Positions 6,940 to 15,980 of a stretch of 64,000 nt of DNA are shown piece by piece. The translations under genes were made by a program, and so were the position numbers. Origin of the DNA: CALUOB01 sp944322305 (GTDB taxonomy: Bacteria > Actinomycetota > Coriobacteriia > Coriobacteriales > Coriobacteriaceae). Each line of letters opens with the position of its first letter. Positions within the stretch are counted from its first letter, which is position 1. The DNA lies in NCBI GenBank assembly GCA_963931605.1, contig OZ007031.1, positions 1,116,001 to 1,180,000 on the forward strand, in the 5' to 3' direction. The notes beneath the pieces are model-generated. The model ran no database searches. It saw nothing but the letters and a program-made list of their open reading frames with translations, and was not told where the DNA came from.

Positions 6940-8403
6940 CTACTTGGCCGCGCGCGCGGCGACGCGGTCGCGGTGGTTCATAACCTCGCGCACCAAAGCC
7001 AGCACAACGCTCAGCGCCACCAGCAGCGCCAGCACGTGGAAGGCGATGTGCATGCCGTCCATGAAGACGTCGGGCCGCCCTTCAACGTAGCTGGTCACCG
7101 GGTAACCGATGGAGCTGGACATGCCGCTGTAGAGCAGCGCCGACCCCACGGTGACGCCGAGCGCCTGCCCCAGGTAGCGCATGAGGTTGCCGAGCGACCC
7201 CACAAAGCCCAGCGCGCCCTCGGGGGCGTGCCCCATGATGAGCGAGTTGTTGGGCGCCTGGAAGATGGAGCTGCCCAGCGAGGTGAACATGATGCAGCCG
7301 ATAAGCAGCGGAATGGGCAGGTCGAGCGCCACGAAGCCGAAAAGGGTGAGGCCGCAGGTATAGATGATCTGGCCCACCAGCGTGGGATGCTCGCAGCCCA
7401 CCTTGTCGGAGATCGCGCCGGAGATGGGCCCGCAGATGGAGTTCACCAGCGGGTAGCACGCCATGATGAGGCCCGAGACGCCCACGCTGATACCGCGGGC
7501 CTCCTGCAGGTAATACGGGAAGATGAACGTGTAGGCGCTCATGGCCAGAAACACGATGACCATGTTCACCAAGTCGATGCAGAAGCGCGCGTCGCGGAAG
7601 ATCCCCAGCGTCACCAGCGGCGAGGTCACGTGGTTCTCGGCCACTACGAACAGGGCGAGAAGCACCGCGCCGGCGGCCAGCATCCCGAGGTTTGCCGCCG
7701 TAACGCCGCTTTCCATGAACGTGATGGCGCAGAACAGCAGCAGGATGGCCGGCACGAGCAGCGCCGCGCCCACCAGGTCGAACAGGGGGCGGCGGTCGGG
7801 GCGCTGGTTGCGCAGCACCTTGAGCCCCACCAGAAACGACACGGCGCCGATGGGCAGGTTGATGATGAAGATGAACTCCCAGGGCAGCGCCGCCACGATG
7901 AGGCCGCCGAGCGTGGGGCCGCACATAGCGCCGAGCGCCGTGAAGGTGGCCACGAGCCCGAGCGCGCGCCCGCGTCCCTCGGGGAAGGTCTCGGTGATGA
8001 TGCCCTGGTTGTTGGCCAGGCTCGCCGCGCCGCCGAGCGCCTGCACGGCGCGCGCCACCACCAGCATCTCGAAGGTGCCGGAAAGCGCGCAGAGCCCTGA
8101 CCCCACCGTGAAGAGCACCACGCCCGCCTGGAAGATGCGCACCTTGCCGCACATGTCGCCCAAGCGGCCGAACACCAGAAGCGCCGCGCAGGTCACCACG
8201 CTGTAGATGCTCGTCACCCATTGGATGGACGCCATGTCCACCCCCAGCTCGCGCTGCATGGAGGGCAGCGCCACGTTGACGATGGTGCCGTCCAGAATCT
8301 CCATGAAGGTCATCGCCAGGATAACGATAAGCACAGGTGCGCGGTGATGCTGCCGCGCGTCGCCGGACGCCGACGGCGCGCCCGCTGCGGTTGCTTGGGC
8401 CAT
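6940..8403 (-). CDS. MFS transporter, DHA2/EmrB-QacA type
   Basis: 487-residue integral membrane protein with about 14 hydrophobic segments, the layout of the DHA2 drug:H+ antiporter family. Visible landmarks are LDGTIVNVALPSM in the first helix (motif D1-like), the loop GRLGDMCGKVRIF (motif A) and the central GPTLGGLI element (motif C-like). It probably exports drugs or toxic compounds by proton exchange. The start at 8403 follows GAGGGAGAGAG. Followed by a TetR gene at 10 bp. A conspicuous AT-rich inverted repeat lies about 85 bp upstream. Confidence 0.87.
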   Translation of the reverse strand: MAQATAAGAPSASGDARQHHRAPVLIVILAMTFMEILDGTIVNVALPSMQRELGVDMASIQWVTSIYSVVTCAALLVFGRLGDMCGKVRIFQAGVVLFTVGSGLCALSGTFEMLVVARAVQALGGAASLANNQGIITETFPEGRGRALGLVATFTALGAMCGPTLGGLIVAALPWEFIFIINLPIGAVSFLVGLKVLRNQRPDRRPLFDLVGAALLVPAILLLFCAITFMESGVTAANLGMLAAGAVLLALFVVAENHVTSPLVTLGIFRDARFCIDLVNMVIVFLAMSAYTFIFPYYLQEARGISVGVSGLIMACYPLVNSICGPISGAISDKVGCEHPTLVGQIIYTCGLTLFGFVALDLPIPLLIGCIMFTSLGSSIFQAPNNSLIMGHAPEGALGFVGSLGNLMRYLGQALGVTVGSALLYSGMSSSIGYPVTSYVEGRPDVFMDGMHIAFHVLALLVALSVVLALVREVMNHRDRVAARAAK

Positions 8404-8486
8404 ACGCTCTCTCCCTCTATATACGTAGGTGGTTGCCGCAAAAAACTCTAACACCGCGGCTTTCGCGCGCCGCGCCGTCGGCGATT

Positions 8487-8529
8487 CTCAATAAAATGAC
8501 CAAATTTCATTTTTAGTCATTTTATTGAG
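8487..8529. promoter_or_regulatory. Long AT-rich perfect inverted repeat, candidate operator
   Basis: CTCAATAAAATGAC at 8487-8500 is mirrored exactly by GTCATTTTATTGAG at 8516-8529 with a 15-nt AT-rich centre that itself repeats TCATTTTT. It lies 83 bp upstream of the MFS start and just past the end of rmuC, and is strikingly AT-rich for this genome. It could be an operator for the TetR protein, a shared terminator, or a repeat element. Confidence 0.55.
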
Positions 8530-8613
8530 CGAGAAAAACGGGACGCGCCGCGCTGCCCGCAAACAGCCGCGAGGCGCCCCGCCGTGCCCACCGGTTCTTT
8601 ACGCGCTTTGGGG

Positions 8614-9747
8614 CTACGCCTGATCGGCCCCGCCCTCGGCGGGGAGCGCGCCGGCGCACAGCAGCTCGATGTCGCGCACAACCTTGCCGCCCGAGACGCC
8701 CACCGCGGCAAAGCGCTGCTGCGCGGTGTCGAGCGCCTTGGAGGCTCCCTCCAAGCGCGTGTTGAGGCGGCGCACGTCGTCCTGCAGAAGCCCGATGCGG
8801 CGCACCACCTCGTCGATGTTGCGCGTGCGCTCGAAGTCGCGCGTGGCCGCCACGAGCGAGAACACCACGCCCACCAGCGTGGTGGGCGAGCAGATGAGCA
8901 CGTGCTTGCCCGCCGCATACGAGATAAGCTCGGGCTCCTCGGCGCACACATGGGTGTACACCGCCTCGCTGGGCACGAACATCACCGCGAGGTCGGCAGT
9001 CTCCGGCGGCACGACGTACTTGCGCGCGATGTCGTCCACATGGCGGCGCACGCTCGTGCGGAAGCGCGCCTCAGCCCCGCGCAGGGCCTCGGCCTGGCCC
9101 GCGCTAAGCTCTTGGGCGGCCTGGATCTCTTGGAAGCCCTCGAGCGGGAACTTGGAGTCGATGCCGAGGATCTTGCTCGTGCCGGGCAGGTGCAGGGCAA
9201 CGTCTACGCGCTGACCGCGGGCGAGGGTGTACTGCGCTTCGTACACCGCCGAGGAGGAGCCGGCGTACACCGAAAGCAGCGTCTCGAGCTGGTACTCGCC
9301 CCATGCGCCGCGGGACTTCTTGTCAGAGAGGATGCCGGTCATCTGCGATACGCCCGCGGCGATGTTCTCCAGCGCGCGCTGGGTAGCGCGGGCCGAGCTG
9401 TTCTGCTGCGCCGTGGCGGCGCCCAGCTGCTCGCGCACGCGCGCCAGGCTGCGCTGCACGTCGGACAGGGCGGCGCGGGCCGCCTCGACCGACTGCTGCG
9501 TGGCCGCGCCGTCGCGCGCCTGCGCGGTGCCCTGCGCCTGAAGCCCCTGCTGCACCTGGCCCAAGGCCGAGGCCATCTGGGCGGTTGCGCGCACCAGCTC
9601 GTCCATGCGGCCGGGGGCGGGCGCCGCCCCCTCTGCCTGCCCGTGCTTCTCCGCGCGCCGAGCGCGCGCAAGGCTCGCAAACGCAAGCGCGAGCGCCGCC
9701 GCGGCAACCGCGAGCGCAAGCGCCGTCACCACCGTCTGAGCATCCAT
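8614..9747 (-). CDS. rmuC: DNA recombination protein RmuC
   Basis: 377-residue RmuC homologue (PF02646), a predicted nuclease-fold protein that limits recombination between inverted repeats. An N-terminal transmembrane anchor (residues 5-28, alanine/leucine-rich) is followed by a coiled coil of about 120 residues and the conserved core with LETLL, VDVALHLPG, LGIDSKFPLEGF and the segment VPSEAVYTHV. Length is normal for the family. The start at 9747 follows GGGAGG; the preceding in-frame start at 9768 has no ribosome site. Monocistronic by position. Its role fits a genome rich in inverted repeats, though that link is only suggestive. Confidence 0.88.
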   Translation of the reverse strand: MDAQTVVTALALAVAAAALALAFASLARARRAEKHGQAEGAAPAPGRMDELVRATAQMASALGQVQQGLQAQGTAQARDGAATQQSVEAARAALSDVQRSLARVREQLGAATAQQNSSARATQRALENIAAGVSQMTGILSDKKSRGAWGEYQLETLLSVYAGSSSAVYEAQYTLARGQRVDVALHLPGTSKILGIDSKFPLEGFQEIQAAQELSAGQAEALRGAEARFRTSVRRHVDDIARKYVVPPETADLAVMFVPSEAVYTHVCAEEPELISYAAGKHVLICSPTTLVGVVFSLVAATRDFERTRNIDEVVRRIGLLQDDVRRLNTRLEGASKALDTAQQRFAAVGVSGGKVVRDIELLCAGALPAEGGADQA

Positions 9748-9837
9748 ACCGAACCTCCCGCGTTCCACGAAGCCCTTACAGCCGCCGTGCGTTTTCCGTC
9801 AGCCTAGCAAGCCGTGCGGACACGTTTTCAGCGCCCT

Positions 9838-12321
9838 TCACACGGCCTCCACATCCTCGCCCCACGCGCGCAGCACCGCCGGGGAAACCCCGCGCGCCTC
9901 TAGCGCTGCGCACGCAGCGGCAACAGAGGTGCGCGGGCGCGCAAACAACCTGGTGCGGCCGCGCGCGTCAGTTGCCGCCAGCGCAAGCGCGCCGTCCGTC
10001 CCGCGCAGCGCGTGGGGCACGCTCCGCCGCGCGCACGAGGCGCACCGGCCCGAGCACGGGCCCTCGGCGCGCAGCACGCAGTGCGCGCACACCATGGCCT
10101 CCACCCACGCCAGCGCGAGCACGCCCAGCCGCGCACCGCGCGCGCGTCCGGCGGCGCGCCATCCCGCGGCCAGCCTCGCAAGCTCGTCGGCGGAAAGTTC
10201 GGGGGAAAGCCACACGACCCGCGCGCCCATCTCGGCAAACGCAAGCGCCGCCGCGCTGTTGCGCGCCGCAAGCGGGGCCATGACCTCAAAGGGCGCGCCA
10301 GCCTCGCGCGCAAGCGCCACCTGGCCTAGGTTGCGGCACACCACCGCGCCCGCCCGGCCCATCAGCCCGCGCACGGCGCTCTCCTCCCCCGGATGCAGCA
10401 TCTCGTCGAGAACCACCGCGACCTCGCCTGCAAGCGCCTTCCAAGCGTCCGGCTCCTCGGCCATCTTCCAGGAAAGCGCGTACACGCGCGCCCCCGCCGC
10501 CCGGGCCGCGCGCGCCTCTTCGGGCGTGCGGGCAAGCACCGCCCGCGCCGCCCCGCCGCGCTTGGCCGCATCCGCGCTGCCAGCACCTGCCACGCGCCGG
10601 CACCCGCATGCCGCAGCAGCCTCCTCATCGCCGGCCTTCGCCCCTGCGCGCTCCGCCTCCACGGGCGCGCCGAGCGCGCTTGCCGCCTGGCGCACACCAT
10701 TCGCCCGCCGCGCCGCCAGCGCCCGCGCCGCCGGCGGATCGCCGCACGCGCCTGCGGCCGCCCCGCGCGCCGCGTCCTTCTCGGCCGCCGCATCCGCAAG
10801 CTCGGCGCGCAGCGGCGCCAGCGCGCGCTCGGTCTCCGACAGCACGCGGGCGCTTCTCACGCAGTACACCTCGCACGGCGGCTCAACCTTGCGCTTCACC
10901 GAAACCACCAGGTCCTCCCCCGCCGCGGCGTCGCGCGGGCAGGGCACCATGGGCCAGCGCTTGGGACCGTGCACCTTGGCCGACTCGTCGGGGTAGAAGC
11001 GGATCTCCAGCGTGTCGCCCGCAGACACCGGCCGCTCCAGCATGATCGTGGCCGCCCTGCCGTCCCGCGCGCGCAGAACGCCCACGCGCGCGCCTTGGTT
11101 GATGGCGCGCTCGCGGCTCATCATGCGGTCGTCGGGCGCGCCCACCAGGTAGGCGTCCGTGAACCCGCGGTTGAACGAGAGCCCCAGCTCGAAGCCGAGC
11201 TCCCCCGCGTCATACGGAAGCGCCGCGGGCGCCTGAACCGCAACCGCGCCTTCGCCTGCGCCCGCGTCCGCCGGCGCGCCCGCACCTGCCCCCGCGCCCG
11301 CGGCGCCGGCCTCCTCCGCGCCCATCTCACCCGCCGCGTCAAGCGCACGGCGGTAGGCGCGCACCACGTTGTACACGTAGTCGGGGTTCTTCATCCGCCC
11401 CTCGACCTTGAGCGCCGCCACCCCGGCGCGCACCAGCTCGGGCACGTGATCGATCGAGCAGAAGTCGCGCGGGCATAACAGCTTGGGACCGTCGGCCACG
11501 CCCACCGGCTCCCACGCGTCGGACGGCACGTCCCGGCCGCCTGCGACACCCGCGTCCGCCGGCGCGCGCAGAAGCTCCCAGTCAAAGCGGCACGGCTGCG
11601 TGCAGGCGCCGCGGTTGGCCGAGCGCCCGCGCAGCTGCGCCGAAAGCTCGCAGCACCCCGCGTAGCTGATACAGATGGCCCCGTGGCAAAACGCCTCGAT
11701 CTCCACGCCCGCCTGCGCCAGCGCGGCGATCTCGGGCAGCGAGAGCTCGCGCGCGCAGGTGACGCGCGCAAAGCCCAGCGCCGCGGCCAGCCGCGCGCCG
11801 GCCGGCGACTCTACGTTGGCCTGGGTGGAGAGATGCAGCTCGCAGCCGGGCAGCGTCGCGCGGATACGCGCGGCAAGCCCCAGGTCGGCCACGATAAGCG
11901 CATCCGCGCCGGCCCGCACGGCCGTGCGGGCGGCCTCGATCGCCGCCTCGAGCTCGTCTTCGCGCACCTGCACGTTCAGGGCAACGTACACGCGCGCGCC
12001 GTGGGCGTGCGCCACGCGAGCGGCGCGCTCAAGCTCGGCGGGCGAGAAGTTCTCGGCGCTCACGCGGGCGCTGAACGCGTCGAGCCCCGCGTACACGGCG
12101 TCGGCGCCGGCAGCCACCGCGGCGAGCAGGGCGTCGGTGCCCCCGGCGGGCGCCAGCAGCTCGGGCAGGCGCCGGTACCGCGCATCTGCACGCCCGCCGT
12201 TCTCGCCCAAGCTGCGATAGGCGGCAGCGGAAGCCCCCGCGCCTCGCAGCGCCCGCGCGCTCGCACCGGCACCCGGCCCCGCCGCCGCAGCCGCCCCGCC
12301 CCTCTCCGGTTCTCTCGCCAT
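9838..12321 (-). CDS. Peptidase U32 family protein (RlhA/TrhP-like RNA hydroxylase type), copy A
   Basis: 827-residue U32 protein. The TIM-barrel part begins at LPELLAPAGG (52) and reaches the signature EAFCHGAICISYAGCCELS near residues 209-227, followed by RSANRGACTQPCR, whose cysteines belong to the iron-sulphur/active region. Characterised relatives (YegQ/TrhP, YdcP/RlhA) hydroxylate tRNA or 23S rRNA rather than act as peptidases. The extra C-terminal half, with further Cys residues (CAHC, CSGRCASC), resembles the long RlhA-type architecture. Alanine-rich low-complexity inserts occur at 5-35, 340-370 and 560-620. The start at 12321 follows GAGAGG. A paralogue is at 35488-38274. Confidence 0.82.
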   Translation of the reverse strand: MAREPERGGAAAAAGPGAGASARALRGAGASAAAYRSLGENGGRADARYRRLPELLAPAGGTDALLAAVAAGADAVYAGLDAFSARVSAENFSPAELERAARVAHAHGARVYVALNVQVREDELEAAIEAARTAVRAGADALIVADLGLAARIRATLPGCELHLSTQANVESPAGARLAAALGFARVTCARELSLPEIAALAQAGVEIEAFCHGAICISYAGCCELSAQLRGRSANRGACTQPCRFDWELLRAPADAGVAGGRDVPSDAWEPVGVADGPKLLCPRDFCSIDHVPELVRAGVAALKVEGRMKNPDYVYNVVRAYRRALDAAGEMGAEEAGAAGAGAGAGAPADAGAGEGAVAVQAPAALPYDAGELGFELGLSFNRGFTDAYLVGAPDDRMMSRERAINQGARVGVLRARDGRAATIMLERPVSAGDTLEIRFYPDESAKVHGPKRWPMVPCPRDAAAGEDLVVSVKRKVEPPCEVYCVRSARVLSETERALAPLRAELADAAAEKDAARGAAAGACGDPPAARALAARRANGVRQAASALGAPVEAERAGAKAGDEEAAAACGCRRVAGAGSADAAKRGGAARAVLARTPEEARAARAAGARVYALSWKMAEEPDAWKALAGEVAVVLDEMLHPGEESAVRGLMGRAGAVVCRNLGQVALAREAGAPFEVMAPLAARNSAAALAFAEMGARVVWLSPELSADELARLAAGWRAAGRARGARLGVLALAWVEAMVCAHCVLRAEGPCSGRCASCARRSVPHALRGTDGALALAATDARGRTRLFARPRTSVAAACAALEARGVSPAVLRAWGEDVEAV

Positions 12322-12593
12322 GCGCCTCTCCCCTTGCTGCGCCGGCCGCCGTTCAGCGGCTCATCATAAAAGCTTCAACTTCATATCGAAGGTTTGCAGG
12401 GCCTTTGGAGTTTGCCTGCGTCCCAACCTCCGGTTGGTGTCCGGGATGCATGATACGCTAAAGTATAAGGACGTATGAAGCCATGCGCTGGCCTGCGCCG
12501 CCGCCTGCGCTTCGGGGCCCCGCGCCCCTCGCGCACCTCACATGCGGCCGCGGCTGCGCGCACGCCTTGCTCACCGCCTTTGGAGGTTCATGT

Positions 12594-14924
12594 ATGAGTC
12601 CTCGTGAACGCCGCAAAAACCTGCGTGCCAAGACGCACACCGTGCCGTTGGTGCTCGTCTCGTTCTTCGGCTTTCTCATCCTCGCCGGAGTGGCCTTCGG
12701 CATCGGCATGATGGCCAACGTCACCAACTGGCTCAAAGACCTGCCCGACTACACCAGCGCCGACGCGTACCTGGTGAGCGAGCCCACTACGATCCTCGAC
12801 GCCAACGGCAACGAGATCGCGAGCCTCTATGTTGAGAACCGCACCAACATCACCAAGGACCAGTGCTCGAAGTACGTGCTGGACGGCACCGTGGCCACCG
12901 AGGACGAGCGCTTCTACGACCACGGCGGCGTGGACATCATCGGCATCATGCGCGCCGCGGTCTCGCAGCTCACAGGCGGCTCGGAGGGCGGCTCCACCAT
13001 CACCCAGCAGCTCGTGCGCAACACCATCCTGTCGGAGGAGCAGTTCGACAACACCATCGAGCGCAAGGTGCGCGAGGCCTACCTGGCCATCCAGATGGAG
13101 AAGATCTTCTCCAAAGACGAGATCCTCATGATGTACCTCAACACGGTGCCCTTCGGCCACGGCGCCTACGGCATCCAGGCCGCCTCGGAGACGTACTTCT
13201 CCAAGAACGCGAGCGACCTCACGCTGGCCGAGGCGGCGCTTCTGGTGGGTCTGCCCAACGGCCCGTCGCTCTACGACCCCACGATCAACCCCGACCTCGC
13301 GCTTGAGCGTCGCAACCTCGTGCTCGACCGCATGCTCTCCAACGGCTACATCACCCAGGAGGAGCACGACGCGGCGGCAGCCGAGCCCATCACGCTGAAC
13401 GTGAGCGAGGCCCCGGTGAACGGCGTGTACTCCTACCCCTACTTCGTGGACTACGTGAAGCAGCTGCTCTCCGACGAGTTCTCCACCGACGTGCTGTACC
13501 GCGGCGGCCTCACCGTGCAGACCACCATCGACCCCACCACCCAGCAGGCGGCCGAGAACGCCATCCGCGACGGCCTGGCCAACTTCGGCGACGACACGCT
13601 CGACGGCGCGCTGGTGGCCATCGATCCCGACACCGGCTACATCAAGGCCATGGTGGGCGGCAAGGACTACTACAGCACCGCCACCTTCAGCGGCGGCACC
13701 ACCCCCATCAGCGGCCAAGAGAACATGGTCACGAGCACCCAGCGCGGCTGCGGCTCGACCTTCAAGACCATCACCCTCACCGCCGCCATCAACGCCGGCA
13801 TGAACCCCAGCATCATCATCAACTGCAACACGGGCTATAAGACCAAGAGCGGCCTGACCACCGTGAAGAACGTCAACAACGCCAGCTACGGCAACATCTC
13901 GCTCGCCCGCGCCACCGAGGTTTCCTCCAACACCGGCTTTGTGCAGGTGGCCGAGGTTATCGGCAACGACACGATCCTCGACATGGCCAAGAAGCTCGGC
14001 GTGGACGTTGACATCCCCGAGTCCGACACCATGACCCTCGGCCCCGACGGCATGCCGCCGCTCAACATGGCCGAGATCTACGCCACGCTGGCCGCCAACG
14101 GCGTGCACCGCGACCCGGTGGCCATCACGCAGATCCTCTCCCGCTCCGGCGAAGTGCTCTACCAGCACACCGACGCGCCCGAGCAGACCGTGGACGACTC
14201 GGTTGCCGCCGCCGCGCGCGAGGTGCTCGAGGGCGTGGTCACCAGCGGCACCGGCACCTACGGCCGCCCCGACATCGACCAGCCCGTCTTCGGCAAGACC
14301 GGCACCACCACCGGCCCCACCGACCTGTGGTTCGCCGGCGCCACCCCGCAGCTCGCCGTGGCCGTGTGGACGGGCCATCGCGACAACTCCGAGATCTACT
14401 CCGGCCGCCGCACCGCGCAGACCTCCCAGACCTCCGCACCCATCTTCAAGGAGTTCATGGAGCAGGCGCTGGCCAACGCTCCGCGCGAGGAGTTCCCCAC
14501 CGCCCCGGCCCCGGTGTACAAGGCCAACTCCTCATGGGACTTCTCGGGCCACCTGAACGGTTCGAGCTCCTCCAAGTCCAGCAGCTCGTCCCGCTCCGAC
14601 GAGAGCGACGACGCCGGCACGGACAACGCCTCCTCGGGCGACGAGCCCGCGGTGAGCGACCCCGACGTTGACACGAGCGAGCCCACGGGCGGCACCGGCA
14701 ACTCCGGTACCGCAGGCAACACCGGCACGGGCAACTCCGGCAACACGGGCGACTCCGGCGGCAACGGCGGAACCTCCGGCGGCTCCGGCACGGGCGGTGA
14801 GGGCGACAGCTCAAACACCGGCGGGAACTCCGGCGGCACAACCGGCGGCACGGATAGCAGCACCGGCCAGGGCAACACCGGCAGTGGCGGAGAGACCGGC
14901 GGCGGAGAAGCGCCTGCAGAGTAG
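12594..14924 (+). CDS. Class A penicillin-binding protein (transglycosylase/transpeptidase)
   Basis: 776-residue bifunctional peptidoglycan synthase. A short cytoplasmic basic tail and one transmembrane helix (17-40) precede the GT51 glycosyltransferase domain with catalytic Glu in EDERFYDH (103-110) and GGSTITQQL. The transpeptidase domain shows SxxK as STFK, SxN as SSN in EVSSNTGFVQ and KTGT as KTGTT. The last 130 residues are a Ser/Gly/Asn/Thr low-complexity tail, probably extracellular and disordered. The start at 12594 follows TGGAGG. A terminator lies directly downstream, so the gene appears monocistronic. Confidence 0.93.
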   Translation: MSPRERRKNLRAKTHTVPLVLVSFFGFLILAGVAFGIGMMANVTNWLKDLPDYTSADAYLVSEPTTILDANGNEIASLYVENRTNITKDQCSKYVLDGTVATEDERFYDHGGVDIIGIMRAAVSQLTGGSEGGSTITQQLVRNTILSEEQFDNTIERKVREAYLAIQMEKIFSKDEILMMYLNTVPFGHGAYGIQAASETYFSKNASDLTLAEAALLVGLPNGPSLYDPTINPDLALERRNLVLDRMLSNGYITQEEHDAAAAEPITLNVSEAPVNGVYSYPYFVDYVKQLLSDEFSTDVLYRGGLTVQTTIDPTTQQAAENAIRDGLANFGDDTLDGALVAIDPDTGYIKAMVGGKDYYSTATFSGGTTPISGQENMVTSTQRGCGSTFKTITLTAAINAGMNPSIIINCNTGYKTKSGLTTVKNVNNASYGNISLARATEVSSNTGFVQVAEVIGNDTILDMAKKLGVDVDIPESDTMTLGPDGMPPLNMAEIYATLAANGVHRDPVAITQILSRSGEVLYQHTDAPEQTVDDSVAAAAREVLEGVVTSGTGTYGRPDIDQPVFGKTGTTTGPTDLWFAGATPQLAVAVWTGHRDNSEIYSGRRTAQTSQTSAPIFKEFMEQALANAPREEFPTAPAPVYKANSSWDFSGHLNGSSSSKSSSSSRSDESDDAGTDNASSGDEPAVSDPDVDTSEPTGGTGNSGTAGNTGTGNSGNTGDSGGNGGTSGGSGTGGEGDSSNTGGNSGGTTGGTDSSTGQGNTGSGGETGGGEAPAE

Positions 14925-14960
14925 CGGCCGGCACACGCAGCAACATACCGCAACACAGCA

Positions 14961-14991
14961 AGAGGCGGGCCCGCGGGTCCGCCTCTTTTTC
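14961..14991 (+). terminator. Intrinsic terminator of the PBP gene
   Basis: AGAGGCGG pairs with CCGCCTCT around a GC-rich loop and is followed by TTTTTC, about 35 bp after the PBP stop codon. Confidence 0.88.
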
Positions 14992-15078
14992 ATGGCGCTA
15001 TGTCTGCCGCGGGGGACGGGTGTGGATGACAGAACACACTGCGCCCGTCATTCGCACCCGCCCCCGGCCGCCGCTTCC

Positions 15079-15192
15079 CTACGAGCGCTTGCTGCGACGC
15101 AGGCGCACGAAGTACCACGCCAGCAGGGCGATAAGCGCCACGGGCAGCAGCAACAGCAGCGAGAGCAGGGCGATGTGGATAACAGCGATCAT
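15079..15192 (-). CDS. 37-residue single-helix membrane micro-protein (candidate)
   Basis: An open frame of 38 codons starts at ATG 15192 and ends at TAG 15079. The product begins MIAVIHIALLSLLLLLP, continues as a hydrophobic helix to LLAWYF and ends with the basic tail VRLRRSKRS, so it would be a single-pass protein with a cytoplasmic positive C-terminus. A ribosome-site-like AAGGAAAGGGA lies 9 nt upstream. It sits between the PBP terminator and argR, downstream of argR on the same strand. No family is recognised. The clean hydrophobic/basic pattern makes it more likely real than chance, but expression is unknown. Confidence 0.5.
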   Translation of the reverse strand: MIAVIHIALLSLLLLLPVALIALLAWYFVRLRRSKRS

Positions 15193-15260
15193 GGAGAAAC
15201 GTCCCTTTCCTTACGTACGTTCAGCGATACAACGCGAAGGTCAACAGCCGGGCGCCGCAA

Positions 15261-15692
15261 CTAGTGCACGTTGCGCAGCTTGTTCACCAGGCTTTCGAAA
15301 TGCATGCCGTCCTCGTCCGTCTGAGCGATCACCAAGATGGTGTCGTCGCCGGCGATGGAGCCCGTGATGTGCGGCAGCTCGGCGCCGTCAACCGCAGCGG
15401 CGATGCCCTGCGCCGTACCCGGCTGGGTCTTCACCACCACCAGGTTGTTGGCGCGAGAAACGCCCACCACCAGCTGGGACACCATGTGCTGCAGGTGCAG
15501 GTCCTCGGCGAGCACGTACACGCCCTCGGGGAGCTTGCGCAGCCCCATGTCGGCAATGTCGCGCGACACCGTGGCCTGCGTGCAGTCAAAGCCGTCGGCC
15601 TTGAGCTGCTCAACCAGCGCCCGCTGGGTGCGGATGTCTTTGGTGCGCACGATCTCGCGGATCGCTTCCTGTCGCTTGCTGCGTTTCTTCAT
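15261..15692 (-). CDS. argR: Arginine repressor ArgR
   Basis: 143-residue ArgR/AhrC protein, the arginine-sensing hexameric repressor of arginine metabolism. The N-terminal winged helix contains RQEAIREIV and TQATVSRDIADMGL (DNA recognition). The C-terminal oligomerisation and arginine-binding domain carries the conserved GTAQGIAAAVD and GSIAGDDTILVI segments. The start at 15692 has AGGCGG upstream; earlier in-frame starts lack a site. Upstream palindromic sequences (15846-15900), such as GTTAT-TGC-ATAAC, could be ARG boxes for autoregulation. No arginine biosynthetic gene is within the window. Confidence 0.93.
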   Translation of the reverse strand: MKKRSKRQEAIREIVRTKDIRTQRALVEQLKADGFDCTQATVSRDIADMGLRKLPEGVYVLAEDLHLQHMVSQLVVGVSRANNLVVVKTQPGTAQGIAAAVDGAELPHITGSIAGDDTILVIAQTDEDGMHFESLVNKLRNVH

Positions 15693-15980
15693 ACAGGCCG
15701 CCTCTACCCTGGCTTGGCACGTAAACGGTTGCGCGGCGCCGAGCGCACGCCTCACAGCGCGGCGCCGGCACCGCAGAGCGCCGGAACCTCCGCGGTGCCG
15801 GCGTCAACGGGCTACTAGCATACCGAAACAGCCGCGCCCCTCAGCGCTCAAAATGAATGTTTACAGACATTTCTCTCGTGTTATTGCATAACGCACGCAG
15901 GTTATGTCGCTACGTCGTGCGAGACATGCATAGCCCCGCGCCACCGCGCAGCATATGGGGCGCAGCCTGACATGGCGCGC
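15693..15980. promoter_or_regulatory. argR upstream region with palindromes
   Basis: The 288 bp upstream of argR and downstream of the GT2 gene holds an AT-rich patch with AAATGTCTGTAAACATT and GTTATTGCATAAC (15846-15900), both imperfect dyads of the size expected for ArgR boxes. No other gene is visible. Confidence 0.4.

Noticed and set aside
6787..8100. Plus-strand frame opposite the MFS gene
   Set aside because: Low-complexity antisense product, His/Glu/Gln/Arg-rich; the minus-strand transporter is clear.
12483..12593. Upstream start of the PBP frame at 12483
   Set aside because: The extra 37 residues have no ribosome site; ATG 12594 follows TGGAGG and gives the normal cytoplasmic tail.
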